From: Gerris lacustris
Taxonomy: Eukaryota > Arthropoda > Insecta > Hemiptera > Gerridae
NCBI GenBank assembly: GCA_951217055.1
Contig: OX578281.1
Coordinates: 15,477,344 to 15,541,343 of the forward strand
Reading direction: 5' to 3'
DNA length: 64,000 bases
Notes under the pieces: generated by a model
Seen by the model: only the letters and a program-made list of their open reading frames with translations
Database searches by the model: none
Told to the model about the DNA's origin: nothing
Shown here: positions 1 to 11,745 of the stretch, piece by piece
How positions within the stretch are numbered: the first letter of the stretch is position 1
How the letters are laid out: each line of letters opens with the position of its first letter
Made by a program: the position numbers and the translations under genes

Positions 1-1435
1 ATGGTCAATGTTAATTTACAGGAGAGAAACTGACAGATAAATCATATTAACAATCTGATATTAATAACTTTTACATTTTTACTTGTAATGCATTTTTTAA
101 AAATAAAATGTGTTATTTAACTATTTTTATTTGCTTACTCTTAATCTCATTATTTTAGCAAACAATTTATATTATGTTTTATTTTATATTATACTAAGTG
201 TAAAAGAAGATTTTTTAATGAAACTTATCACCTACAAAACAACTTAATTATTATTTTTTTTTTTTTTAATCCATCTTAGTTAAACTCCGAAATTCGTCCC
301 CACCAAACATCTTTTCCTGTAAGGACAAACTTGCCCCCAGAAACCCTTAAAACTCATCTTTTTGCACTTAAATTTTAAATACTTCTCCGGGGGAGGACCC
401 CCGGACCCCCACCATTATTTGTTCAAAGGGGCCCTAATGCTAACTTGCCCAGGGGCCCGGAAATCCTCTCAGCGGTCTTGTAGCAGTTTCTAGTTTGTTT
501 CCATAAATCATGAAACCTTACCCTACCATTGTGATTAAAACTCAATTATTTCATTCAAGTTGTAATTAAATTTAGTTATTCGAAAGATTTTGAGCCGTAT
601 TTAATTTAAATGTTTTCTTAAGTTTGTTAAGAGTAAAACACAAATTTCTATTCAAAATTTATACATTTTTCCCCTGGACCCCTCTTTTTCTTGAGGGGTA
701 TTTCATACCCCGAAAACCCCTCGGTGTTGGATGGATTGCCCCCCCCGAAATTAGGTCCTGGATCCGCCACTGGATACGCATACAAACTCTTAGCTTTATA
801 TTTGATACGCATACATATTCTTTGCTTTATACTTGATACAGTTTGCTTCAAAAGTACAATCTAAAGAAATTTAAATGTAATTAATTAAAAATATAATTAA
901 AAGAGTTCAGAAGAAAGCACTTCAATAATAATACCTTTTATAATTTCATTAAAAAAAGTTTTGATGTTATATTAATGAAGAAGGGTTATTTGTGTTTAGG
1001 TGATAATTAAGATTTAAGTCCTCTCTAATTACAATATACTTAGTTAAAAATTCAATAGAATACAATTGAGACCTGCTGACTTCATATTTACCAAGAAGTG
1101 ACTTAAAAAATGTAATTATTTTTACCTCCTCTCTGTAAAAAAATATTTTTAGTTGAAAAGGTTTATATATATAGAACTACCTTATTTATTGATCAGCAAT
1201 TAGCTAGAGAGATATTTATAAAGAAATAAATGAGGTAGTGTTTAGATACTAATAAATTTAACATTTTATTTTTCTTATCTCGATAGTAACAACATTATTA
1301 TTTCTTTATTGACGAGGAAGTGGAAATTTTTTTTGGAGCTGAGGTAGATTATTGCTTGCAACATTAAACACTTCTTTGTGTTACACCTTGATTGCCTCTT
1401 CAGGCAGGTCTAAACACTCATGGGACTGTTGCGCC

Positions 1436-1600
1436 CAGTGGCTTAGCTAGGACATTGAGGGCCCCCCTGCAAAAACTTATCGAAATAAAAAAGAAAAAAA
1501 GGGGGCCCCTTGAGAATGTTATAGAAGTATAATATTCCAAGCATAAGATTTTATTATCCTCTGAGGGGGCCCCCTTCGACATTGGGGGGCCCCTGTCTCA
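1436..1600 (+). mobile_element. Truncated hAT-like element (GGGGGCCCC family)
   Basis: Begins CAGTGGCTTAGCTAGGAC and contains repeated GGGGGCCCCC blocks separated by short spacers, including CGACATTGG. The same order is seen in the complete copies at 22307-22523 and 26184-26395. The right terminal repeat is missing and no target duplication is seen. Confidence 0.6.
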
Positions 1601-1790
1601 TGAGTTTTCTTTTTTAAAATAACAATTTTTATAAATGTAATTAAAATACATATGGTCACTATTACATATCATGCTACAATAGATAACGTAGAAGAGGTTC
1701 TAACAGTTTATTTGGTCATATCGGTTCACTGATGATAACCAACAAATAGACACATCGACTTGATATGTCGGTGTGTTCTAGGGTTAATGA

Positions 1791-2150
1791 TAAGGTGAAT
1801 CCTTAAGGGTAAGAAGAAAAGAAGACTAAATTGTGTACCACTGATAGCAGGAATCAGCTTCTCGCTTTCCTTGTTGTTATATTTTAAAGCTTTAATGTAC
1901 AAATTGTTAAACTACAGTTTGTTTTTGTTTTTGGTTATTTTTAGTATTGTTAGTTTGTTTTTATGGTTGTGCTAGATGTCAGACGATTTTTTTATTATTA
2001 CTTAAGTGAATATCAGTTAAACTTAGACATATTGTGATACTATGATTATATGAATGTGACATGGTGAACTACGAGTTCTCCCAATGAATCTATTTGACAC
2101 TATTACACAATTGAGTCTTCTTTTCTTCTTACCCTTAAGGATCCACCTTA
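1791..2150. mobile_element. TA-flanked MITE with ~45-bp terminal inverted repeats
   Basis: 360-bp element. The left end from 1793 starts AGGTGAATCCTTAAGGGTAA and the right end up to 2148 is its near-exact reverse complement ending CCTTAAGGATCCACCT. The arms match over about 45 bases with three or so differences. TA lies on both sides. No coding capacity. This fits a non-autonomous Tc1/mariner-superfamily MITE. Confidence 0.85.
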
Positions 2151-3123
2151 TAATTAAGAACTATTACTACAGGGTACACATAGCACTATAATTTATATTT
2201 TATTTTTTCAACTCTCAAAAATTACCATATTTTATGGGCTTACATCTTTGTTACATGATTTAGTATATTCAGATTACTGTAGTATTTTCATTCAGTGCAG
2301 AATCGCAGCTTTTGGGGTCTAAAAAGCTGTTTTTTCAAAACAATTTTTGATACATCACCCTGATCAACCAACATACTACATAATAGCAGTTGCACCTATA
2401 AGGAGAAGTGAAGATCGGGGATATTTGGATGAAACAATAAAACATATTTTTCCTATACATTTAAAAATAAAAATAAACAATTTTTTTATATATTTATTTA
2501 TATTTCTTTATCAGAACAATTTTGGTTTCCATTGCACTTTGGTAAACAGCAACTTACCTAAACATTAAATAATCAAAATGAAATAAGTATAGAAAAAATA
2601 CTATTTATTAAAATATATAGTAGCTTCATTGTTAAATGCATTTATGTAAATAAAATAAAATAATATGAGGTGATGATGTTGTACCTATATATCTGGAATA
2701 GTTGGGCTTAGGTACAAAACCCCTATATTAGGTTTTTGTCTGTTGGTACAAAAACCTGCCCTTTTGACTCTATGTTTTGATTACATTGGGCTCAATGATA
2801 TTACACTGAATTAAAAAACATGAAAAACAATGTGTCCAGTCTAGAAAAATATATGCTCTGCATAAAATATTTTTTTAGTTTAATCATAATAAAATCAAAA
2901 ATAAGGGATTGTGACAGACGATAGTTTTTGATCACTCCAAGATGACACACCTGACTTGTGACTGTAAATGCACATCTAACATACAACTAAGCAAAATTAT
3001 CCTCCTTTCTTATCCTAAATAATATGCAACGCCCTTAGGATCAGCTGTCTCCCCTTCTTATATTCCTTAGTTGTAATTTGTTTAAATTGATTATTTAATG
3101 TGTTATTAATTTTCTGTCCTTAG

Positions 3124-3204
3124 CTATGAGTTCTCATCCTGGTGAAGCCTGTAGTCCGTCTTATGAAGATCCCAGAATCTCATCTGAACCTATTACATTG
3201 ATTA
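3124..3204 (+). CDS. Internal exon of Cys-rich secreted-like gene
   Basis: 81-base exon between acceptor TCTGTCCTTAG and donor GTAAGT. With two bases completing an upstream codon it reads MSSHPGEACSPSYEDPRISS and then EPITLI. It contains an in-frame Met, but the clean polypyrimidine tract and acceptor directly before it make an internal exon more likely than a first exon. Phase 1 at the donor matches the other exons of the gene. Conservation is not obvious, so this is the least certain exon of the four. Confidence 0.7.
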
Positions 3205-3797
3205 GTAAGTAATTTATAAGTATAGTAAATCACTAGGGTACTATAAATGGGGGTATATCATTCTGTTTATACTAACCGTTCAGTTAAGCATGGATTTGTA
3301 AAAAATAATTTTAGTTCATCCCATTGTTTAAGCATCCTTACAACCACATCACAAAGGGATATTTATCTGGTTTGCTATGGATGCAGTATTTTTGTGAATT
3401 TCTACTCCAACGAAGGATTGAAACTGCTTAAAATGATTTATCTATTTGGAACTATTATTGACTAAAGAGTGAATATTACGAGCGAGGTATTCTACACACC
3501 TGGGGAGGCATTTACAACCCGCGATAGCACAAACATGCAAGGAGTGGCAAATACATTTAACAATATTTTTTCTGGAACCTGCTCCCATCATTAGATACAT
3601 CATTGGCGCCCCCCCTCATTGGCGCCATCAGATCCAAAACCAATAACTTTTTCAGGAGGGATTATCATGATCATGCTTCATAAAATTTTGAACTAACAAT
3701 TCGTACTAGAGTTCTCCTATGGCGCTCTTTTCTAGCTTCTCCTCAGAAATCCCGTCACCAAACACGGGCACAAGATCCCAAAATGCTGTATTTATTT

Positions 3798-4320
3798 TTA
3801 TTCTAAATTATCATCAAACAATTTTACAACAGACACAGTTTTCTGTTCTGGGATGTCTGTGCTTTTGTCAGTCATATATTGAATTTGCTTTCCTTTAATT
3901 TTGCCACTAATGACAGATTTGAGGAAAGTCCAATTATATTTGTCACAATAGCTTTAGCCTTTGTTCTTTTGACTGTAAGAACCTTAGCTATTTCAGAATT
4001 TGGGAAGCATTTGTGTGAGCACCTCTGGGAAGTGCTCCATGGACTTAAAAGACAAATTTTGCTCTCTATGTATAGCACCAAGCGTAATTCAGGATTTTTT
4101 TACCTTTTCATCAATAGAAACAAATCCTGGTTTAATTCCAAAATCATCAAATGTAGACTTTTGAGAACTAGATTTTTTGTTGTATACTCTGTCTATGATA
4201 TTTTAGTGTTGATGTTTCACAAACCATTAACATATTTCACAGATTACAAAAGGCTTTATACTGATTACCAGGGACTTCCTGAATCCAATGTTTATAAGAT
4301 GAATTTTTTGGCACTTCTTT
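3798..4320 (-). pseudogene. Decayed hAT-type transposase (zinc finger to start of catalytic domain)
   Basis: On the minus strand, successive frames give a recognisable transposase of the zinc-finger hAT class related to ZMYM/KIAA1586-like proteins. From 4320: KEVPKNSSYKHWIQEVPGNQ, YKAFCNL, a stop in place of a residue, then MLMVCETSTLKYHRQSIQQK; after a frameshift KSTFDDFGIKPG and FKSMEHFPEVLTQMLPKF; after another, SEIAKVLTVKRTKAKAIV; and after a last shift YMTDKSTDIPEQKTVSVVKL. The CxxC...H...H-like N-terminus and the D-x-STD motif of the RNase H-like domain are visible. At least one stop and three frameshifts make it dead. It sits in an intron of the plus-strand gene. Confidence 0.75.
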
Positions 4321-4508
4321 AGATAGTTACTCCCCTTATAACAAAAACAACAGGGGAGTAACAGTCTAAACAAGGTGTATGGAATGCTCTTTTTTAGATT
4401 GTTACTGCGTTTATGAAGTTACATTCCTTTGTCTTAATAGTTATTTAGTCAAAGTCATTTATATTTAAAAAAAAAAAACAGGAAAGTAACAATCTAAAGA
4501 TGTACCAA
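4317..4508. repeat. Foldback repeat, TTAGATWGTTACTCC family, copy 1
   Basis: Starts TTTAGATAGTTACTCCCCTT, contains an internal hairpin with AGGGGAGTAACAGTCTAAA, a CCTTTGTCTTAATAGTTATT segment, and ends AAGTAACAATCTAAAG. The same order is found at 42498-42722, and pieces at 33577-33646 and 36430-36655. Ends are inverted repeats, so this is a MITE-like family. It directly abuts the transposase remnant at 3798-4320; whether they belong together is unknown. Confidence 0.65.
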
Positions 4509-4649
4509 TTTATTTTGGTCAGACCTAAACATTTTCTTTCTGTATTTTGGTATTTTCGTTTTAGGTAGCTCACCAAGTGACATTATTTTTAGAGTGAGTA
4601 CCAGAGGATTCATCTCTATCCTCATTGTACCAAACTATATACTCTCGAG

Positions 4650-4952
4650 ATACAAATAATAACCAAGTAAAGAGAACATAAATGTAACAAAAAATAATAG
4701 CCAAGTAAAGAGAACACAAATGTACAAAAAATAATAACCAAGTAAAGAGAACACAAATGTAACAAAAAATAATAACCAAGTAAAGAGAACATAAATGTAA
4801 CAAAAAATAATAACCAAGTAAAGAGAACACAAATGTAACAAAAAATAATAAACAAGTAAAGAGAACGCAAATGTACAAAAAATAATAACCAAGTAAAGAG
4901 AACACAAATGTAACAAAAAATTATAGCCAAGTAAAGAGAACACAAATATGAC
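4650..4952. repeat. 38-bp minisatellite, about eight units
   Basis: Unit consensus TAACCAAGTAAAGAGAACAC followed by AAATGTAACAAAAAATAA, repeated about eight times with one-base indels. The three long minus-strand open frames here are the three readings of this repeat and are not genes. Confidence 0.92.
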
Positions 4953-5139
4953 ATGACAAACAAGAAGGTTAAAAGCCAATTGAACTGAAAGGGAAATGCA
5001 TGCCATAGTAAATGAAAATAGAAGAAAGACAAAAATTCACAGAAAATTATTTGGATAGGGATAGGGAATTTGGTGTAACATCAGGCTTGCTTATCTCCCC
5101 AGAAATATTTAGGCGTGAGAGCAACAAAGTTAGTATAGT

Positions 5140-5353
5140 AGGAAGGTGCTAGTACTAGTACTAGTCGAGTAGGACGAACCACTTGTTTGATCCTAGCAAT
5201 TAGGCCTTATTTAGGCCCTTTTTACTAGCCCTGTAGTAGAGAGTTCCAGCCACTTCACTCATCATACCTCTGCAAAATTTACCTACGAAGTAGGATGTGA
5301 TCATTAGTGAGCCATATAAATCAGAGCATTATGGCAAGAAATTGAACCCATTT
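5140..5353 (-). mobile_element. tRNA-derived SINE, family A, partial copy
   Basis: Minus-strand copy of the SINE seen at 57748, 48997, 16629 and 17190. The tail side (AGTACTAGTACTAG, 5150-5163) and body (AGGCCTTATTTAGGCCC, GAGAGTTCCAGCCACTTCAC, GAGCCATATAAATCAGAG) are present. The B box is degenerate (GAAATTGAACCC at 5337-5348) and the tRNA-like head is lost. Confidence 0.75.
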
Positions 5354-5890
5354 AAAAACCCATCTTAAGGTAACCTTAAGATGGCAATAATTAAAGTAGC
5401 TTGGGACATCTGTCCTAGGAGTTAAAAGGAACCCAAGTAATGACTTTGTCCCTAGGATATCCACAGAACCAGTCACTTGGTCCATTGGCACATCCTGTGG
5501 GGTGGGGGGGATTTTTGCTTGTTGGCGTCTTATGATTGACCCAATGTCCGCCCTTCTAATGTCCATGGGACTTCCATAGCATATCCAGGACAGATTTGGG
5601 GACATATTCTTAAAATATAAATTTTTAAAATAATGAAAATGTTGTTACAATGTGTTAGGGAGATCTTATTAGTTTTGATTCAGCAGTCCGAGAGTGGCCA
5701 TATCTAACAGGATACCCATAGGACCTTGCAACTGTACGTCCATAGGATACCTTTAACTGGAAATCCCCTTAAGGATATCCATAGGATACTCTTAACTTAA
5801 TGTTTATAGGATACCCTGAACTCGACATCCCATCAAGGATATCCATAGAATATCCTTAGGGTGCCCCAATGAGGCATCCAAAACGGGCTA
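5345..5890. repeat. Degenerate ATCCATAGGATA-type repeat region
   Basis: Contains a perfect palindrome at 5361-5383 built on CATCTTAAGGT, followed (5435-5860) by scattered variants of GGATATCCATAGGATAC in both orientations. No reading frame of interest. Possibly an old element whose ends can no longer be defined. Confidence 0.5.
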
Positions 5891-6239
5891 ACCATAGGGA
5901 AATACATAGACCAACGATTATGGACAGATAAAATCACTTGTGCTACTTGGGAAAGTAGAATTAAAATTGAACAAAACACCACATCATACCACTTCGCTTT
6001 TATCACACTCACCAAATCCACTATTACAGAGTTTAAGGGCCAAAGGGTATTTATTGTGATGATTTTCCCATTACATTATTTATGTTATTAAAAAACATAT
6101 TCCCTCCCCTCCCTGTTTCTTATGCCATGTGAAGAAAACATTATCTTGTTTATTATCATATTTTTAATTAGAGGTTTATCATAAAGTTCATTATAGTTAT
6201 GCCTTAGTGAAATTAATATTTATGTATTTTTTATTTCAG

Positions 6240-6434
6240 CAGCTAACCTGCCTCCGAAAAAATGTCCCTTGGATGGAAAGTATGCTCCACCTGTTATTAA
6301 TTCAAAGAAAACTCAAAAGGATATTAAGGATGACTGTAGCAGTCATACCAACCTACACTCTCTTGCTGTTGGTTGCTCTCTTACCAAGGATGCCATGCAG
6401 TTTCAGTCTACTTGCAAAAATGTACCATCTACCG
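6240..6434 (+). CDS. Internal exon: CPLDGKY Cys module
   Basis: 195-base exon after TTTATTTCAG, ending at donor GTAAGA. It encodes TANLPPKKCPLDGKYAPPVI, then a lysine-rich stretch, DDCSSHTNLHSLAVGCSL and FQSTCKNVPST. The four cysteines form the pattern C-x(n)-C-x(n)-GC-x(n)-C, typical of an extracellular disulfide-bonded module. The acceptor is CAGCAG, so use of the second AG would drop one Ala in frame. Confidence 0.87.
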
Positions 6435-6725
6435 GTAAGAAATCACAATTTATTCTATTTAATATCAATGGACAATGCAGGGTAAGCATGGCGCTCCAGC
6501 GTTTTTTAAACCATATAATTGACATTCGTTACTGGATTTATGCCTATTTCACTTATTTATTTTTATTTTATTTTTTTTTTTCCTTCACCCAGCCGATTTA
6601 AAGCTGATTCAGTCATATAGTGATGATCAGTCCAATATAATTTAGATGCAAAAAAAAAAAGAGTTCTGCAAACCAGCATAGCAGGAGTAAACTAGTGAAA
6701 TGATGTTGGGTCTATCTCTGAGGCG

Positions 6726-6881
6726 GCCGCACAACTAAGAACCCGTTTGAAGAAGTTCCATTATCCCCTATTCGAATAACGCACGCCTTTCCAAACCATG
6801 CGGTATCACCAAGTGATACCTCCCGCAACTCAGTTGAAAATGCTAGATATCACCTGGTGATACCCGCAGTCAAAGGGTTAT
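6726..6881. mobile_element. Possible piggyBac-like element end
   Basis: Reading on the minus strand from 6877 the sequence starts CCCTTTGACTGCGGGTATCA, with TTAT (a variant of TTAA) outside. Inside are inverted subterminal motifs GGTATCACCAAGTGATACC and GATATCACCTGGTGATACCC. CCC-starting ends with internal inverted repeats are typical of piggyBac elements, but no second end and no transposase were found. Confidence 0.35.
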
Positions 6882-7129
6882 TTTTTCTTAATTTTGTATA
6901 AAATCTGATTATTTAATGATAATTAAAGCTAAAGAAGTTAGTGGGAAGAAAGGGAGCGATCTAACTTATGAATAAGTTGTGGGAATTATTTAAATTTGTA
7001 AGTCGAGATTTATGACAAATATTGAAATAGAGAATTTAACTGCTTTACTTTCTTTATACATAAAACTTTATGGAAGAGATGTATAGTAGAACACTCTAGT
7101 GACACATTTTTAAATTAATCAGTTGTTCT

Positions 7130-7626
7130 AGAGAAATCCAACAGATGTCACTACCAATACTTCTTTCTTCTTTTACTTCTGGAAATAAATCTCTTTATAG
7201 GCCTAAACTTCACTGGTAGGTTCAAAAGCAGGAAAACTACTTAAAAATAATCTGTGAATGATGGAAGGTGACTCCATTTATGGCTGACATTTATCTTTGG
7301 TTGGATCCAAAGATTTAACATTAAGGTCATGCAAAATTTGAACAAAGTAAATGTAATTGCTTTTTTAGGAGTTATTTTTCTGGCCATAGAACAAATAAAA
7401 GCATACCTATGAAACTAATGCCTTAGTTTACTGAGAAATCAATTTGATTTATATTGTATTTTAGAATAAACAAAGAAATCAAAAGAGAAAAATCCCTCTC
7501 AAAACTGAATAAATGAGGTCTTATAGAAAAGTGAAAGAAAACACATGGCAGGTTCTGGAGAAATCCAACAGATGTCACTACCTACCAATATTTCTTTCTT
7601 TTTTTACTTCTGGACGTAAATTTCTT
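7130..7626. repeat. Direct duplication of ~70 bp
   Basis: The segment at 7130-7200 (GAGAAATCCAACAGATGTCA, then ACTTCTGGAAATAAAT) recurs at 7556-7626 with a 4-base insertion and a few changes, about 425 bp apart. The second copy ends just before the hAT element at 7638. Confidence 0.75.
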
Positions 7627-7637
7627 ATAATAATAAT

Positions 7638-8292
7638 AGGTAGGGTTACCATAATTTATGAAGGCCAGATCCGGACAGAGGGAACTCTGGGGGGGGGGGG
7701 GGGGGCTTTCTGATTTTTCTTAAAACCTATATTATATATACGAGTATATATATATATTTTGTGAATTTGGGAAAACAAATAAGTTACAAATATATAATTA
7801 CCTTATATTCAAATTTAATAATTCAATATTTGATAATATTTATTTTTTAACATTTACTTATTAATACTTATTTATTCATATTATATTTACCTTTAGCTAG
7901 TATCTGCTGGGTCCATCGTACTTTTCAGATGAACTAATTTTCCTTAGTAAAGGCTTGTAGTCATTTTTGATTTTGTAGTATTAATAGATAGTAGTAATAG
8001 ACCCCATCATTGAAAAAATACGTTCAGTGGGAGCCTATAAGTACCAGGCAGACACATGGTGAATTCTACTATTTTAAATATATTAAAAAAAAGAAACGTT
8101 TCTTCTAGAAAATGCTTCAAATATTTATTTCCATTTCTCATGAGTTTTTCGGGTTTCTTCTTTTGGTAAGGAAGCCCATTTAGCTTTCTGATTTTTCTTA
8201 AAATCCGGACATTTCTCAAATCCGGACGCAAAACCGGACAGATGTTTCAAATGCGGACAGTCCGGACGAAATCCGGACGTATGGTAACCCTA
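7638..8292 (-). mobile_element. hAT element with 8-bp target duplication and CCGGAC subterminal repeats
   Basis: 655-bp element. Ends are TAGGGTTACCATA and TATGGTAACCCTA, perfect 13-bp inverted repeats, flanked on both sides by ATAATAGG (7630-7637 and 8293-8300). The right 90 bases contain at least six CCGGAC-type motifs, as expected for transposase-binding subterminal repeats of hAT elements. On the minus strand, CLPGT is followed after a frameshift by APTERIFSMMGS, the signature of the hAT C-terminal dimerisation domain. A G run of about 16 lies near the left end. Confidence 0.92.
8007..8070 (-). pseudogene. hATC dimerisation-domain remnant
   Basis: Inside the element at 7638-8292. One minus-strand frame gives MCLPGT, and the other, after about six bases, APTERIFSMMGSITTIY then a stop. 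Together these match the conserved C-terminal hAT motif, broken by an indel between GT and AP. Upstream sequence to about 8231 stays partly open (e.g. LMRNGNKYLKHFLEE) and may also be transposase-derived. Confidence 0.7.
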
Positions 8293-9420
8293 ATAATAGG
8301 CCTCATCATTGTCTCAATAAATTTCTTACAGTGTCTCAATAAAAAATTAAATCTTAAAGTTCCATGATTATTATAATTGCTGATAATAGCGTTTGGGTGA
8401 AACTAGTCTAGTAATGTCCAAATTATTGATGATCAGCTTTCTTTTAGCTTATTACTTGCGACATATCCTTTAATTTTACTCAGTGCTTGATTTTGTGACG
8501 GTATCTACCAGTTCGCCAAACCAACTCCTCTGACATAAGATTGTTTGTGCACATGGGAGTTTTCTTTGCTTTGTTGTTTATTTTTTACCAAAATACAAAT
8601 GTTGTACTCACACTTTTAAAATGCTCAGAATAGCGTTAAAATAACATTTTAAAAAGTCAAAATTTCAAAACTTTTCGATCACGAGGTCACAGTATTGGAA
8701 CCTCTTTTTTTTACAATTCAAGCAGTGATTTTACTAGATAAAAAAAAATATATACTAAATAAATCCTTACACCACCACGCCACACCATACTCTTTCTGCA
8801 AGACTGCATGATGGTATTTTAGAGGGGTTAGGTAATTTGTTTTTTCTGCACTATATCTTACACCCCATTAATGTGTGTAATGTTATATGAGCCTGCTTGA
8901 AGTGTCATACATATGTGATACAAGCATTCACGTTTCACAAATGACAGTTCTCCATGACAAAAAAAAAAAAAAAAAAAAAATAGTGAATTTCTTGTTTTTT
9001 CCTATCAAAAATAACTTCATTTGCTACATAAACTAACTAGATTTGATTTTGACAGTGGTCTATTTTATGAAAATGCATGACTCAATAGATTTGTTCCAAC
9101 CAAGCAGTCCGCCAAGTAGACCGTCTGGGGGATCATCACGGATCCCCTTGGATGTACTAATTAATTGTATCCAAATCAAACTTTTATACAAACGATTTCT
9201 TCTTTACTATTGTCAGCGGCAGGATTCCTCCTTGGGATTTTATTTTATATTTATATTGACTGAAAAATTCATCTGGAGTTAGGCTAAAATTTGCTCTACC
9301 ACCTACTATTCAACCTGTGCTTTCCATCCATCCATTTAATTTCCAATTTAAAGCCTCATTCATTTTAAATTGTCTTTACTAATTTTTATTTTCAATTAAC
9401 TTAAATTTTAATTGTTGCAG

Positions 9421-9615
9421 CTTATTCCTGTCATGGGAGTTGGACAGACAATGTGACTACTTATGTGATTGGGAAACCTGTAAACAGACATTCAACAGAC
9501 GCAAGACACTACTGCTTCATATTTACTCAGACTGGTTCTGGATTTATGCTTAATCGAGTGGCTGAAACATGTGACACCTCTAGGCTAGAGTGGACTTTCA
9601 ATATCACTGAAACAG
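9421..9615 (+). CDS. Internal exon: CHGSW/YCFIFT Cys module
   Basis: 195-base exon after TTGTTGCAG, ending at donor GTCAGT. It reads AYSCHGSWTDNVTTYVIGKP, then VNRHSTDARHYCFIFTQTGS, then an ending RVAETCDTSRLEWTFNITET. The R-x-YCF-x-F-T...C motif is the part that resembles the DUF7043-type insect proteins. Two N-glycosylation sequons (NVT, NIT) fit an extracellular protein. It joins the last exon so that ITETGKC is formed across the junction. Confidence 0.89.
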
Positions 9616-10632
9616 GTCAGTATTTTTTGTATATATGTCTATTTGGTTATTCTTTAAGAAGAGCAACATTTTTGAGTCCCACATGTTGTTTACAGATAAG
9701 ACTATGTTGTCTGTAAGGAACATCTGTTTAGTTGTGTTTTTTAGTGGTGGGTTTATAATTAGGTTTTATCACCCTGTTACTCTGGCGCATATAATTGTAA
9801 CTACAATTAGTTCTCAACAACCTCCATGATATGTGCTTCTTAAATGTTTAAGTTGTCAGTCACTTTCTAATTTCGCCACTTTTCTAATTTTTTATGTTCT
9901 GAGATTTCTGCAGCCATTATTTTATTAAAACATTAATTTCCCTGGCTTTCATCCCCTGATATTTTACAGAATAAGACCTCCAGGGAAATTAATTTACACC
10001 TGTTTCTCCATCTTCTCTCGATACAATGCTAATTTTTTTCTCTTAAGACAAAATGTGAAACAAATTTATTTTAAAATTAATTCATTCCCCTGACAACAAT
10101 ATATTTTAATTTTATATTTACTCATGAATAATAGTCCAGGAGATAGGGAGCAAAAAAGTGTCTGACTCACATCAAGCTAGAATTTTGTGTATAAGGTTAA
10201 TGAGTCAAAATTACTCCAAATCAAAGAGGTCACCTATTAAGTGACAAACTACCATCAACTTGATTTTTGGTCTACTAACTAATTTCGACTTCAGGATTAT
10301 GAAAATCACATTTTCCACCAAAAACGGCGGTTCATGGCCGCTCTCCACTGTTTTTTTTTTTTTTTTTCAAATGCCAATTGCCAAGCTATTACCCGCAGAC
10401 GAACTTACACACGTATTCTTATATAAGGCACCAAAAGATTTGCTTATACACAAAATTCTATCTTGATGTTAGTCAGACAATTTTTTTCACTCTATCTCAT
10501 GGACTATGATTAGCATTTATGAATTAAGTAAAATCGATTATATAATAAAAAAAAAAAAAAAGCGTTATAATCAGTGCTGGCACTACAGATTTCGCTGCCA
10601 CGAGCAATATTGTTTTTGTAGTCCTTGTAAAG

Positions 10633-10636
<4 letters not shown>

Positions 10637-10676
<40 letters not shown>

Positions 10677-10922
10677 AATGACGGAATGATTGAGACAGTA
10701 AAACTTCCTTTCTTTGCTAGCAACGCTTACTGAGATTGTTAATAGCATCCATAATGCAATGTATAGAACTTTTGTCATAGTTTTAGTTAAAACTAATATT
10801 TTTAGAACTAATATTTAAAAGAAATGGTGGCATTATATCTGTCAACACTGTGTTTGATACCTCTCCGATCTTAAATTTTTCCATTTCACCATTATTTTAA
10901 ACCTCTTTTCAAAAGTTTTTCT

Positions 10923-10955
<33 letters not shown>

Positions 10956-10956
10956 C
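10637..10956. repeat. Long poly-A and poly-T tracts
   Basis: An A run of more than 30 bases starts at about 10637 and a T run of about 30 at about 10926, facing each other 250 bp apart. Either may be a retroposon tail; no matching element body or target duplication was recognised between them. Confidence 0.6.
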
Positions 10957-11039
10957 ATTGTATATTGGTTTTATCAAATCTTCTCCCTCTCTTTTAATTT
11001 GGTAGAATTCAGTCTCAGGCTAGAACTCTGTGTCAGCCC

Positions 11040-11745
11040 TAATGGCTGATACTAAAGAGACCGATGATACTAAAGATACTAAAGACTGATACTAATGAGA
11101 CCAATGATACTAAAGATACTAAAGACTGATACTAAAGAGACCGATGATACTAAAGATACTAAAGACTGATACTAAAGATACTAAAGACTGATACTAAAGA
11201 GACCAATGATACTAAAGATACTAAAGACTGATACTAAAGAGACCGATGATACTAAAGATACTAAAGACTGATACTAAAGAGACCGATGATACTAAAGATA
11301 CTAAAGACTGATACTAATGAGACCAATGATACTAAAGATACTAAAGACTGATACTAAAGAGACCGATGATACTAAAGATACTAAAGACTGATACTAAAGA
11401 GACCAATGATACTAAAGATACTAAAGACTGATACTAAAGAGACCGATGATACTAAAGATACTAAAGACTGATACTAAAGAGACCGATGATACTAAAGATA
11501 CTAAAGACTGATACTAAAGAGACCAATGATACTAAAGATACTAAAGACTGATACTAATGAGACCAATGATACTAAAGATACTAAAGACTGATACTAAAGA
11601 GACCAATGATACTAAAGATACTAAAGACTGATACTAAAGATACTAAAGACTGATACTAAAGAGACCAATGATACTAAAGATACTAAAGACTGATACTAAA
11701 GAGACCGATGATACTAAAGATACTAAAGACCGATACTAATTATCG
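11040..11745. repeat. 40-bp minisatellite, about 17 units
   Basis: Unit consensus ACTGATACTAAAGAGACCGA then TGATACTAAAGATACTAAAG. Units vary between GACCGATG and GACCAATG, and some lack the GAGACC half. The unit itself is built from a shorter GATACTAAA motif. It lies in the last intron of the plus-strand gene. Confidence 0.95.

Larger units (their letters stand above)
1..3123. other. Intron-like sequence upstream of first visible exon
   Basis: No coding exon recognised. AT-rich sequence with several degenerate TE pieces: G/C-run blocks at 385-470, a GGATCCGCCACTG-type terminal sequence at 760-772 typical of hAT-like ends, a direct duplication of GATACGCATAC at about 772 and 802, a truncated hAT relative at 1436-1600 and a complete MITE at 1791-2150. 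Confidence 0.6.

Noticed and set aside
3879..4322. 147-codon plus-strand open frame
   Set aside because: It is antisense to a recognisable, frameshifted hAT transposase remnant on the minus strand; its own peptide has no recognisable motif.
4570..5032. Three overlapping minus-strand open frames of 111-136 codons
   Set aside because: They are the three readings of a 38-bp minisatellite; the hydrophobic Leu/Phe/Tyr repeats are artefacts of AT-rich units.
10637..10956. Facing poly-A and poly-T tracts as a processed retroposon pair
   Set aside because: No target duplication or recognisable element body between or beside them.
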